From Clostridium thermosuccinogenes (GTDB lineage Bacteria; Bacillota; Clostridia; Acetivibrionales; DSM-5807), in contig NZ_CP021850.1 of assembly GCF_002896855.1 (NCBI RefSeq), positions 4,489,665-4,553,664 on the forward strand: a stretch of DNA of 64,000 nt, in the 5' to 3' direction. The notes beneath the pieces were generated by a model that was given only the letters and a program-made list of their open reading frames with translations, had not been told where the DNA came from and made no database searches. The first letter of the stretch is position 1. The number at the start of each line of letters is the position of its first letter. The translations under genes were made by a program, and so were the position numbers. This document shows positions 8,495 through 17,300 of this stretch, piece after piece.

Positions 8495-9193
8495 CTATAT
8501 TCCGAAATGATGCTTGCCTATTGTTTTTATTATTTTCCTGCTCCAAATCCATTTGCTGGTTGCTGTAGCAGGATTCCAGTAATAAAGGCATCCATTGGTA
8601 GGATCCCATCCATTCAGAGCGTCTCTTGCAGCTTTCACCACCGTCGAATTAGGGTCGATGGGGACATTTATTTGTCCGTCGGAAACTGCAGTAAATGCAC
8701 CCGGCTGGTATATTACACCGGCGATGGTCTTTGGAAACCGCGCATCCCTGGTTCTGTTCAATATGACGGCTCCCACCGCCACCTGACCTTCATAAGGCTC
8801 TCCCCTGGCTTCACCGTTTATCGCCCGGGCGAGAAGCTGCTCATCGGATATATTTTTCCCCTGAGCATGTGCTGCTCCGCTTTCGGTTATGCTCGTCAAC
8901 CCCATCGCCAAAAGTGTGTCAAATCCTGCTATGCCGGTAACCGGAATATTGTTTTTCTTCTGATATTCCTTTACTGCCTGGAATGTGTCGTCTCCATAGT
9001 AACCATCTATTATGCCCCTGTAATATCCCCAGTTTTTAAGCCTCTGCTGCATTTGCTCCACTTCTGCGCTTGCATGCCCGGGTTTTAATTCCATTCGGGG
9101 TGTTACAATGACAGGTTTGTTATAGGTAAACACTGAAAAGGTTAAATATACCAGTAAAATAAAAGCACAGGTGTATTTCAGCTTCTTTAAAAT
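8495..9193 (-). CDS. sleB: Spore cortex-lytic enzyme SleB, probable ATT start
   Basis: An N-terminal peptidoglycan-binding repeat (SAEVEQMQQRLKNWGYY..DGYYGDDTFQAVKEYQKKN) is followed by a Hydrolase_2 catalytic domain. The catalytic region INGEARGEPYEGQVAV contains the conserved Glu. The enzyme degrades cortex peptidoglycan at germination as a lytic transglycosylase. The first ordinary start in frame is GTG at 9131-9133, but it has no ribosome site and would cut off a signal peptide. Reading 20 codons further gives KKLKYTCAFILLVYLTFSVF, a good secretion signal. An ATT at 9191-9193 lies 6 bp after a perfect AGGAGG, so I place the start there. If this is wrong, the protein starts at 9133. Confidence 0.85.
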   Translation of the reverse strand: MLKKLKYTCAFILLVYLTFSVFTYNKPVIVTPRMELKPGHASAEVEQMQQRLKNWGYYRGIIDGYYGDDTFQAVKEYQKKNNIPVTGIAGFDTLLAMGLTSITESGAAHAQGKNISDEQLLARAINGEARGEPYEGQVAVGAVILNRTRDARFPKTIAGVIYQPGAFTAVSDGQINVPIDPNSTVVKAARDALNGWDPTNGCLYYWNPATATSKWIWSRKIIKTIGKHHFGI

Positions 9194-9638
9194 ACTATCC
9201 CTCCTCCCGCGATGACCATAAGAGTCTGATTATTAGTTGAGCAAAGCTTAAAAAGCTCTGATATAGAAATAACATCTGTCCAAACTTTGCAGACTCTGTT
9301 GAAAAAGCTGTCATTACATATAAAACTAAGCTCCGGCCATCGATGAAACTCAAAGTTAAGCTTAAATTAAACACTCATTAAAATCCAACGTCCAAACTTC
9401 ATCGATATACGGCGAAGCCTGCGGTATCCATACCTCAGGTTATATTTTTTGTTTTGCATGTGAAAAATATGCATATATAGAAGCCAACACTAAAGTTTCA
9501 GTAAGAATGGTATATTTCACTGAAATATAGTCAATCATTGCAATATCAGGATCATTAGAGGCACGCTGTGCATATCTTTTCATACGCCGTAGAGCTTATT
9601 TCAGAACTAAACTTGAAGTTACAGGGAGTTGTCAGAAC
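9194..9638. other. Divergent intergenic region sleB / glycosyltransferase
   Basis: 445 bp without a convincing gene. It should hold the sporulation promoter of sleB and the promoter of the glycosyltransferase. A 9-bp inverted repeat, ATCGATGAA (9339-9347) and TTCATCGAT (9398-9406), is separated by 50 bp. I cannot assign it. Confidence 0.4.
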
Positions 9639-10769
9639 ATGGATGTATTGTTTTTATCGGTCTCAACAGGAGGAGGGCATTTAAAAGCCGCAGAAGCCAT
9701 CAAAAATGTGGTGGAAGAGAAATATCCCGGCTCGAGGACATTAATAGTCGATACTTTGGATTATATAAATCCTGCGGTCAACAAACTCATTGTGGGAGGT
9801 TACCTTGGCCTTCTTAAAAGCACACCCCGTGTGTACGGCAAGCTGTATGATCTGGCGGAATCAAAAGAAGGATTGCATGAGCTGTATACCGCAGCCAACA
9901 CCCTCCTTGCCATAAAGCTTGGAAGGCTCATAGATGATTTTATGCCGTCCATAATAATATGCACTCACATTTTTCCTCTCCGCATGCTTTCATGCCTAAA
10001 GCGCAGGGGAAAAGCCAAAATGCCTGTTGTTGCAGTGATTACGGATTATGTAAGCCATTCTTTGTGGGTCCACAATAATATAAATGCCTATATTGTTCCC
10101 AATGACCAGGTAAAAAACGAGATGATAATGAGGGGAATCCCGGCCGAATTGATATATCCCTGCGGCATACCGATAGACAAACGCTTCGCCAGGAAGAAAA
10201 ACAGGGATAGCCTGCTGCGGGAGCTGGGCCTGGAAGACAGGTTTACGGTTCTTATAATGGGCGGAAGCCTTGGGCTGGGGAAGCTATACTCTGTGTTTGA
10301 CGCCCTTTTGAACAGCAGCAGGGACATTCAGATAATAGCCATCACCGGCTATAATGAAAAGCTTAAAAAGCAGCTGGAAAGCATCAGCTCAATGTCTGAT
10401 AAAAAAATCAGAATTTTCAGCTATACCGATAAAATATCAGATCTGATGGACATATCAGACCTGATAATCACCAAGCCTGGTGGCATGACATCTGCCGAAG
10501 CGCTGGCAAAGGGGCTGCCCATGCTGATCACATCCGTTATTCCAGGGCAGGAGGAAAGAAATGCCAGGTTCCTTGTAAATAACGGCGCGGCAGTCAAAAT
10601 ATCCGACCACAGCAGCATTAACAGTGTCCTCGATAACATTATTGCAAATCCGTCCTGCATTGAGAGCATGAGAAAGAGGGCTTATAAATTAGCCAAACCA
10701 AATTCTGCCGAAGATATAGCTGCCTTGCTGGAAGAGCTTTCGCAAAAATATATGGCAGAAGCTAACTGA
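9639..10769 (+). CDS. MGDG synthase/UgtP-like diacylglycerol glycosyltransferase
   Basis: The 376-residue GT28-type enzyme begins with the MGDG-synthase N-terminal motif SVSTGGGHLKAAEAIKN. It ends with a nucleotide-sugar binding domain carrying ITKPGGMTSAEALAKGLPMLI and PGQEERNA. These enzymes move a sugar from a UDP donor to diacylglycerol at the inner membrane face, making glycolipids used as membrane lipids or lipoteichoic acid anchors. The acceptor and sugar cannot be read from sequence. CAGGGAG lies 9 bp before the ATG. The gene stands alone, divergent from sleB. A hairpin (10828-10850, arms GTGGTTCT/AGAACCAC) follows but lacks a U tail. Confidence 0.88.
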   Translation: MDVLFLSVSTGGGHLKAAEAIKNVVEEKYPGSRTLIVDTLDYINPAVNKLIVGGYLGLLKSTPRVYGKLYDLAESKEGLHELYTAANTLLAIKLGRLIDDFMPSIIICTHIFPLRMLSCLKRRGKAKMPVVAVITDYVSHSLWVHNNINAYIVPNDQVKNEMIMRGIPAELIYPCGIPIDKRFARKKNRDSLLRELGLEDRFTVLIMGGSLGLGKLYSVFDALLNSSRDIQIIAITGYNEKLKKQLESISSMSDKKIRIFSYTDKISDLMDISDLIITKPGGMTSAEALAKGLPMLITSVIPGQEERNARFLVNNGAAVKISDHSSINSVLDNIIANPSCIESMRKRAYKLAKPNSAEDIAALLEELSQKYMAEAN

Positions 10770-10943
10770 AAGCATGATTTGCTTGCGGGAAGTCAAGGTT
10801 CAAAGCCGCTATCCACAAAGTATTTATGTGGTTCTGTAATAGAGAACCACGAAAGATGGAAATAAGAGCATGACAAATTCGGGAAGCGCTTTTTTAGTAT
10901 CTGAATTCAGGATATCAAAAGAAACCGCTAAAAGTAAACGGCA

Positions 10944-13529
10944 TTATATAAGCCTTACTACATTAATATCCTTCCCGCACACCTCTCTGGCAATATCCAC
11001 CTCTCTCCCCTTGCATGTAAAGAGGATTATTTGCCTTTCCTCCGACAGCTGATGCAGAAATTCCAGTGTTTCCCGTGTCCTCTCATCATCATACTGGGCA
11101 AGGATTTCATCCATAATAAAGGGCAGCTTTTCACCGGTTGAACCGATCAGATCAGCCATGGCAACCCTTAAGGAGAGATACATCTGGTCGACAGTACCTC
11201 CGCTTAACGCAGGAGCAGCCACTATTTCCCCGGTTTCCGGCGCTATCACCTTGAGCATGAGATTGCTGTCTGCCCTCAAATCCCTATATCTTCCCTGGGA
11301 TATCCTATCAATAGCACTGCTCATTTTCAAGTTGATATAAGGCATAAAATCCCGCTGCAATTCTTCGCCTGCTTCAATAAGAACCTCCAGCGCAGTATTC
11401 AGGGAAGTGTTTATGTCCTCCAGCTCGGACTTTTTTTCATACAGCGCATCGGCCTCTTCGATAATCCTCTGGAGTTCATCATCATCTCCTGCACTTTTCA
11501 GGAGGGTTTCTCTTTCCCTTATCTTCAGCAGCGCTTCTTTTATCTCTTCATCAACTTCCTCAATTTCCGCTTCATATATTTCCTCTGCCGGCAGGATACC
11601 GTTTGCCTCAGACATCTCCTTTGCCTTGCAGATTCCTTTTAGCTGCTCTTCCAGAAAAGCTATCTTCTCTCGTATGCTTTCAGCTATTTCTTCCAGCTCC
11701 TTTTTGCTGCTGCAGGTCATGCCGCTGATGGAAGCAGCATTTTTGCAGTACTTCTGCACGCTTTCCTTTAAGTCGCTTATCCTTTGCTTCGCATATGCAA
11801 TATTCATATCAAGTTCCCTGCAGCTCCTTACGCCGTGTTTAAAGCTTTTTATCATATCCTCGCTTATTTCTGCCTCGGCATTATCGATTATCCCGGCTTT
11901 ATGCAGCGCAGCAGCTATTGTCCCTTTGAGGGCTTTAGCTTTGGCTTCGTTATTCTCCAGATCCCTTTCAAGCCTCTCAATATCAGAATTTATAGCCTCA
12001 ACCTGCCTAACGAGGCTGTTATACTTTTCTTTCAGCACCAAAAACTCTTCGAGGCCGTCAGCCCCGACCGATTTATACATTTCCTCCAAGACCATCTGTT
12101 TTTTGATAAGTTGGTCCTTAAAAGCTTTAATATCGGAAATCAAGAGCCTTTTTTCCTTCTGTGCTGCATTTAGCATAGCGGCCACTTTGTATCTTTTTAC
12201 ACTAAATATCAGCGCTGACACAAAAGCGGCGGCAGCGGCGGCATATCCGGCATATGACCCCATTACGCCGGCAACTGCCATGATAACGGTTACTGCTGCT
12301 GCAGCAGCAGTCATATATGCATATCTGCGCCTTTTTCTTTGCATCGTGCTTATTTTCTCTTCTACAACATCCTGCCTGCCGCTATTTATTTCCTTTTTTA
12401 AATTTTCAATATCCCTGCTGAGCTCCACCGCATCCCTTTCAACCTTCTCATCCATGTAGTTGAAAGCTTTTAGCTTTTCCAGCTGAAGCTCAATATTGTA
12501 AAGATGGTTCCTCTTTTCCGCCGCTTCCCTCTCGATCCTGCGTCCATCCTCCATCAAGCTGGAAAGCTTGACGTATTCCAGGCTCACCCTGTCGGAATCG
12601 TCAATGCTGAAAGCACAGAAGCTTATAAACTGCTCCCTGTCTTTTTCAGCTTCATCAAGCTTTGCTTCAGCACATCGCAAAGCCGCCTCATCCGCTTCGA
12701 TGCTCTCTAAAATCCCGTCCAGCTCTTCTTTGATTTTCCTGTTTTTTATCAATACCTCAGATATTTTAGCCGCTTCTTTCCGCATGGAAAGCTCTTCCCG
12801 GCGCGCTTCAAGCATGGCCTTCTTTTCCTGCAGGCCTTTTAGCTCCGCTTCCACTTGAAAGAGGGACTCCCTTTTTTTTGCGATATCCTGCTTTAAAGCC
12901 TCCAGCTCCTCCAGCCTGGCATTTACCTTGTCCAGAGGTCTTGTGGTGGTTTTGCCGGTGCCCACGTGGATCTTTAGAGCCTCCTTCAAGGCTTCCTTTG
13001 CCCTGTTTAGGGACATGTCCTCAAAACCGGTCTGACCTACATTTATAAGCCTGTTAACCAGCTCTCCCACTCCGTCGTCGCCTATTCTTGATTCCATTTG
13101 CCGTACAAAGACCGTTTTGTCAAAACAAAGCTCGCTGACTCCCAGGTGCTTTTCTGCAAAATGCGCTCCTTTTTCCCGGCTCTGTTCAAAGGAATCTGTG
13201 ATATCGTTGAAATAAGCATCAAATACCCTGGCAGTGTTGGTATGAAAATTCCTTTCAATCCTGAAAAGCTCGCCGTTATCCAGCCTATACAGGAGGGAAC
13301 CTCCAAAATCCCTTGCACTCCATGGCTTGTATCTCTTTAAGGGCGGAAGCATCCCATCCTTTGAGCTCCTTCCCCCCTTCAAACCGAAAAACATACCTTT
13401 TATGAACCATTGAAGAGAAGTCTTTCCCGATTCGTTTTTGCCAAATATTATGTTCAAACCTTTGCCCAGCTCCAGATTCAAGTCTGCAAGCCTGCCAAAA
13501 CCTTTAACTTCCAGATTCTCAATGCGCAT
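10944..13529 (-). CDS. yhaN: YhaN-type SMC/SbcC-like ATPase
   Basis: The 861-residue protein has an N-terminal AAA half (Walker A GKNESGKT at 30-37) and long coiled coils. Near residue 400 lies an unusual Ala-rich double hydrophobic segment (YAYMTAAAAAVTVIMAVAG). The C-terminal half has the ABC signature ALSGGTVDQMYLSLRVAMADL and Walker B FIMDEILAQYDDERT. SbcC proteins lack the central membrane-like segment; YhaN proteins have it. The partner metallophosphoesterase lies just upstream, as in Bacillus yhaO-yhaN. Together they resemble SbcCD/Mre11-Rad50 nucleases, perhaps membrane tethered. GGAGG precedes the ATG by 5 bp. Cellular role is only partly understood. Confidence 0.87.
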   Translation of the reverse strand: MRIENLEVKGFGRLADLNLELGKGLNIIFGKNESGKTSLQWFIKGMFFGLKGGRSSKDGMLPPLKRYKPWSARDFGGSLLYRLDNGELFRIERNFHTNTARVFDAYFNDITDSFEQSREKGAHFAEKHLGVSELCFDKTVFVRQMESRIGDDGVGELVNRLINVGQTGFEDMSLNRAKEALKEALKIHVGTGKTTTRPLDKVNARLEELEALKQDIAKKRESLFQVEAELKGLQEKKAMLEARREELSMRKEAAKISEVLIKNRKIKEELDGILESIEADEAALRCAEAKLDEAEKDREQFISFCAFSIDDSDRVSLEYVKLSSLMEDGRRIEREAAEKRNHLYNIELQLEKLKAFNYMDEKVERDAVELSRDIENLKKEINSGRQDVVEEKISTMQRKRRRYAYMTAAAAAVTVIMAVAGVMGSYAGYAAAAAAFVSALIFSVKRYKVAAMLNAAQKEKRLLISDIKAFKDQLIKKQMVLEEMYKSVGADGLEEFLVLKEKYNSLVRQVEAINSDIERLERDLENNEAKAKALKGTIAAALHKAGIIDNAEAEISEDMIKSFKHGVRSCRELDMNIAYAKQRISDLKESVQKYCKNAASISGMTCSSKKELEEIAESIREKIAFLEEQLKGICKAKEMSEANGILPAEEIYEAEIEEVDEEIKEALLKIRERETLLKSAGDDDELQRIIEEADALYEKKSELEDINTSLNTALEVLIEAGEELQRDFMPYINLKMSSAIDRISQGRYRDLRADSNLMLKVIAPETGEIVAAPALSGGTVDQMYLSLRVAMADLIGSTGEKLPFIMDEILAQYDDERTRETLEFLHQLSEERQIILFTCKGREVDIAREVCGKDINVVRLI

Positions 13530-13616
13530 TGCGGCCTCCTGTGATATTGCCTGGTTGCAGGTTTATTGCTGCCGGCTTTTCCTGCCGTCTTTTACACACA
13601 AATAATACTAACGGAT

Positions 13617-13680
13617 AATGCTGCTGCGATAGCCATATATGTAAAAGGTTAACGCTGTTGTGGCAGCCATATATATAAAA
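13617..13680. repeat. Imperfect direct repeat (2 x ~30 bp) in the yhaO-yhaN gap
   Basis: The stretches starting at 13617 and 13650 share GCTGYTGYGRYAGCCATATATRTAAAA, spaced 33 bp apart. They fill much of the 189-bp gap between yhaO and yhaN. Function unknown. Confidence 0.55.
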
Positions 13681-13718
13681 TAATTCCTTATGCAAAAAAT
13701 CTCATTATGCATAAATTC

Positions 13719-14885
13719 TTATTCAATTTCCACTTTTCCGCTGTCCAGTGCTTCTATCCCATAGTACAGGGATTTCAGCAGAAGCTCCCTCTGATGTTGA
13801 TCCTCGGTTTTTTCCATGCGTTGGAATATCTTTCGAGCAAATAATCCCCTGAGCCCAGGTTCCCTCTTTATCGCATCAAAGTCCAGGTCAGGGGCAGTAT
13901 TGTCTTTTATTTTCATAAAAAACACCCGGTCTTTAAAACAGGATGTCAACTGGCGGGTATCTATCTTAAGTCCGGGTTTGGCATAGCCTTTCAAGGTAAC
14001 ATGGAATAATCCGTCCTTTTCTCCATGCCCGCACCGGTTACCCTCAACAGCAGCCCTGATTCTGTCCTCCACCTTCTCTTCCGTATCGCAGCCGCTTATA
14101 TTTACATCCATATTGGCATAATATCTTTTTCCGGTGCATCTAAAGCTCATATCCAGGCACCGGTGGCCATCACCGTCCTTAGATATGCTTCCGATATAAA
14201 CCCCATGCTCACCGGTTTCATCAAAGCCCAAGGGTTCAGGACTTCCTGGATTGTATATCAGCCCATGGCCTCCTATATCATCGGACCTGCCATGGAAATG
14301 ACCCAGGGCAATATAGTCCATCCCCAGCCCGGCCAATTCGCTGCTGCCTACCGGATTGTACAGGTGGTTATCCTGCCGGAAATCCATATCCACCGTCCCG
14401 TGCAGGAGGAGTATGTTTATGTAGTCCTTTTGGGAAAGCTTAATATCCCTGATCTGGGCCGCCTCCTGGCGGAAGTCCTTAAAGCCGATTCCATAGACGC
14501 AGGTTTTGAGATCATGAAGGACAACCTCCGGATTGTCCCCGCAAAGTATATGCACATTACTGCTCCATGCATAATTTCTGTAGAAGGAATTGGCCACATA
14601 AGGGTCGTGATTTCCCGGAATTATGAATATGTGGGCATGGGGTATTTCGCGAAATTTATCATTTATGTAAGCAATCGTAGACTTTCCGGTGTAATTATGC
14701 TCGTACAGATCACCGCTTATAAGCACCAGGTCAGCCTTCTCCGTCTTGGCTATGTCCATTATCTTTCCAAAGGTCTGCCTTAAATCCCGCCTTCTTTCAG
14801 AAGCCTTCCCGGTGTCGGCTCCCAGGCTCGTAAAAGGCGCATCCAGATGCATATCCGCACAATGCAGAAATTTTATCCTCTTCAT
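13719..14885 (-). CDS. yhaO: YhaO/SbcD-like metallophosphoesterase (DNA exonuclease)
   Basis: The 388-residue protein carries all calcineurin-like phosphoesterase motifs in order: HCADMHLDAPF, LVLISGDLYEH, IIPGNHDP, LLLHGTVD and ALGHFHGR. They supply the two-metal site. It matches the Mre11/SbcD branch and the Bacillus YhaO branch. It is encoded upstream of the YhaN-like ATPase on the same strand with a 189-bp gap, so the pair is expected to form a nuclease-ATPase complex acting on DNA ends. TGGGGGT lies just upstream of the ATG. A C-terminal region after residue 270 is probably the partner-binding or capping domain. Confidence 0.9.
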   Translation of the reverse strand: MKRIKFLHCADMHLDAPFTSLGADTGKASERRRDLRQTFGKIMDIAKTEKADLVLISGDLYEHNYTGKSTIAYINDKFREIPHAHIFIIPGNHDPYVANSFYRNYAWSSNVHILCGDNPEVVLHDLKTCVYGIGFKDFRQEAAQIRDIKLSQKDYINILLLHGTVDMDFRQDNHLYNPVGSSELAGLGMDYIALGHFHGRSDDIGGHGLIYNPGSPEPLGFDETGEHGVYIGSISKDGDGHRCLDMSFRCTGKRYYANMDVNISGCDTEEKVEDRIRAAVEGNRCGHGEKDGLFHVTLKGYAKPGLKIDTRQLTSCFKDRVFFMKIKDNTAPDLDFDAIKREPGLRGLFARKIFQRMEKTEDQHQRELLLKSLYYGIEALDSGKVEIE

Positions 14886-15037
14886 TTGTAAACCCCCATA
14901 TAGCGCATTCTATGGTATATTCAAACTCAAGATAGTTTTCACTGATTCCAGCAGCCCTGTGCAAAACACACTCTTTGGTGCATTTGAACTCAACCAGCCA
15001 AATCTGAATTATCCTATGTCATCCGTCACTACCGGCC

Positions 15038-15424
15038 TCAATCCCTGACCTGTATAACCGCATAGGCCACAGCATAATTTTCGGAATGGGAGAGGCTTAA
15101 GGATATGCTAATATCGCCCAGTTTGTTTAATATCTCCCTGGCTTTGCCCGACAGGCATACATCCGGTTTTCCCTTTTCATCGTTGACCACTTCTATGTCC
15201 TTCCAGGATATTCCCTCGCTTATGCCTGTCCCCAGCGCTTTGGACACGGCTTCCTTGGCAGCAAAGCGCGCCGCATAGCTTTTATATTTGGCCGCTTTCC
15301 TTGCCTCGCAATAGTCGATTTCACCTTTGGTAAAAACCTTGTCCCGGAAAGCATTCCCCAGCGTGTCTAAAGAATGCTTAATTCTATCTATCTCAATTAT
15401 GTCAACTCCACAGTAAATGGCCAA
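15038..15424 (-). CDS. acpS: Holo-[acyl-carrier-protein] synthase
   Basis: The 128-residue phosphopantetheinyl transferase moves 4'-phosphopantetheine from CoA to the serine of acyl carrier protein for fatty acid synthesis. Both magnesium-binding motifs are present: GVDIIEIDRIK near the N terminus and FAAKEAVSKALGTG near residue 55. Length is normal. The start is TTG (15422-15424), with AAAGGAG about 10 bp upstream. The stop lies 152 bp before the yhaO start, so acpS may lead the yhaO-yhaN operon. Confidence 0.95.
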   Translation of the reverse strand: MAIYCGVDIIEIDRIKHSLDTLGNAFRDKVFTKGEIDYCEARKAAKYKSYAARFAAKEAVSKALGTGISEGISWKDIEVVNDEKGKPDVCLSGKAREILNKLGDISISLSLSHSENYAVAYAVIQVRD

Positions 15425-15500
15425 TACTGCCTACACTCCTTTACTAAAGCCCGATATTGAATATTATAATTATACCATTGTATCCCCAGGCCATGATACA

Positions 15501-15530
15501 CAAAAAGCTCAACAATATTTGTTGAGCTTT
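15501..15530 (-). terminator. Terminator of the AAA+/pspA/coiled-coil operon
   Basis: The 12-bp arms AAAGCTCAACAA/TTGTTGAGCTTT end in TTTTTG on the minus strand. It lies about 30 bp after the stop of the coiled-coil gene. Confidence 0.88.
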
Positions 15531-15558
15531 CTTGATTATGCTTAATGAAGTTAAACTT

Positions 15559-16380
15559 TTAAAGCCTCATTCTGTTTTTCCGTCGGTCTTCAAGAACGCT
15601 GTCCAGGGCAGCCGCCTCATTAACGGCTGTCTCAAGCTTCTCCAGCATATCTTCCGACTCAATGCTTGACAATATCTGATGTTTGAACATACTTACAGTG
15701 CTCTCCATATAATCCAGCTTGGCACTGATTCTTTCAATGTCTTGCTTTTCCTCCTTAAGCCGGTTGATAATCTTTTGGTCCATTTCTATCAGATTTTTGA
15801 TATCCTCCAGCATGCGAGGGTCCTTGGTAAAGCTGAGCTTTCTGGTATTGGCATTGATTCTGTTGGCAACCTCGCTTACATCTGTCTCCTTAAGCTCCTT
15901 GCTTCTTATGCAAAAATTCACCAGCAGTTTGATATAGGATATCACCAGCTTTAATGTCTGCTCAACTATTTTTTCCTTGATATAGCTTTTTTCGCCTTTA
16001 AAAAATGAATTCACTATATCGTTTTTATCCTCCATAACCTTGCGGAGCTTTTGAAGATATGTCGCATTTGTATACCTTTTGGCTTCATTGGCAAGCCTCA
16101 GGCACTCATAATTCAAATCCTGTATCTGCCTGATCTTTTCCCTTTCATTGAACTTGTCATGGAAATCCTTGCTTAACAGAGTCTTTGCGACAAAAGCCAG
16201 GTAAAGCGCTACCGCCGGTAAATAGGTAATAGCTGTATCCGAGCTGACATAACGGCTCAGGTCTGAAGGCAGCAAACCGCTGATCGTATCAGCCGACATT
16301 GACGTGATTGCTAAAAACAATAACAGCAACCCAAGATTTTTCAATTTTAAAAGCGCGCTAAACAGCATCCTTAACTTCAT
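15559..16380 (-). CDS. Membrane-anchored coiled-coil protein, PspA/AAA+ operon partner
   Basis: The 273-residue protein has two N-terminal hydrophobic segments (about 14-30 and 50-67). A long, charged, helical domain follows: it begins with EREKIRQIQDLNYECLRLANEAKRY and ends in predicted coiled coil (MDQKIINRLKEEKQDIERISAKLDYMES). I do not recognise a named family. It is the third gene of an operon after the two-domain AAA+ ATPase and pspA, 75 bp after pspA, and ends in a strong terminator. By context it is a candidate membrane anchor or effector for a PspA/ATPase membrane-remodelling module; this is inference. The start ATG has no strong ribosome site. Confidence 0.75.
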   Translation of the reverse strand: MKLRMLFSALLKLKNLGLLLLFLAITSMSADTISGLLPSDLSRYVSSDTAITYLPAVALYLAFVAKTLLSKDFHDKFNEREKIRQIQDLNYECLRLANEAKRYTNATYLQKLRKVMEDKNDIVNSFFKGEKSYIKEKIVEQTLKLVISYIKLLVNFCIRSKELKETDVSEVANRINANTRKLSFTKDPRMLEDIKNLIEMDQKIINRLKEEKQDIERISAKLDYMESTVSMFKHQILSSIESEDMLEKLETAVNEAAALDSVLEDRRKNRMRL

Positions 16381-16455
16381 ACTAGCATCTCATGCCTTCC
16401 CATAAGTTTGTATAAATCTAAAGTCCGTCGCGGATATAACTCCGACTATCTAAAG

Positions 16456-17184
16456 TCAGTTTGTCGTCTTATTCTCTACCTTTTCCTTCACTTCAAAGCC
16501 TTGATCCGAACCCAGCATGGCTTCAGCTCTGGCACGGGCTCTCTCCCTTGCGGAATTCATATCCAGCCGCTTTAACTTCAATTCTATGTTGGAGTCATTA
16601 AGGGATTCTACGGCATTAGCCCTGGCAGTCTTTCTGTTTACTATCTCCCTTGCCCTGTCCATAGTTTCATTTACAGTGCCTATCCTATTGCTCTTGGAAG
16701 TGTATTTTGCATTAACCGAATTTATATTCTCCCTTAATGAAGCCATCTTTGCCTGGGACTTCAAAGTCTTCAATTCATTGAGTTTTGCACTCATTTCAGA
16801 CTCAAATATCTTGTAGTCCTCCCTGATCTTTGCCACTTCGGCCATGGCATTGTCATAAGTAGCTTTATGGGCCTCGTAGGTAGCCTGGTATTCCTCCTCC
16901 TGCATAAGGAGCTCGATAAGCACATCCTTGTCTCCCTGCCTCTGGGCTGCTTCCACCCTTTGCTTTATGGCATTGAGGTTTTTTTCCGCATTTTTCATCT
17001 CTATCTTGATAAGTTCTGCATTTGTCTGAATCTCGAGGATTTGCTGTTCGGCTTCCTTTCTGGCCTTTTCTATCTGGTTTTTGATATCCTCAAAAAGGAT
17101 TTCCGGATTTCTTTCCTCCAGTCCTCCCACAAACATTCCGAAAAATCCTCTTATCATAGCTCCCAATCTGCTAAACAACCCCAT
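16456..17184 (-). CDS. pspA: PspA/IM30 (ESCRT-III-like) membrane stress protein
   Basis: The 242-residue, almost wholly helical protein starts MGLFSRLGAMIRGFFGM, the amphipathic membrane-binding helix of PspA/Vipp1. The coiled-coil hairpin follows (for example EDIKNQIEKARKEAEQQILEIQTNAELIKIEMKNAEKNL). PspA/Vipp1 proteins are structural homologues of ESCRT-III and polymerise on damaged membranes. Typical PspA also has the motif region near DRARE, visible as 'NETMDRAREIVNRKTARANAV'. It sits between a Cdc48/Vps4-like ATPase gene and a membrane coiled-coil gene, all on one strand. An ATPase partner is the logic of ESCRT-III/Vps4. Confidence 0.92.
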   Translation of the reverse strand: MGLFSRLGAMIRGFFGMFVGGLEERNPEILFEDIKNQIEKARKEAEQQILEIQTNAELIKIEMKNAEKNLNAIKQRVEAAQRQGDKDVLIELLMQEEEYQATYEAHKATYDNAMAEVAKIREDYKIFESEMSAKLNELKTLKSQAKMASLRENINSVNAKYTSKSNRIGTVNETMDRAREIVNRKTARANAVESLNDSNIELKLKRLDMNSARERARARAEAMLGSDQGFEVKEKVENKTTN

Positions 17185-17300
17185 TGCTAACGCCTCCTCT
17201 TTTTCTCAAAAAGTATTTATCCCATATCATAAATCTATAATTTTATATATAATTATATCTTAAAACAACAGGAATTAACAGGTCTATCAAAAATATATTG

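Noticed and set aside
11407-12459. Long Ser-rich frame (350 codons) on the plus strand
   Set aside because: It is the antisense of the yhaN coiled-coil region; codon bias of the coiled coil keeps the opposite frame open.
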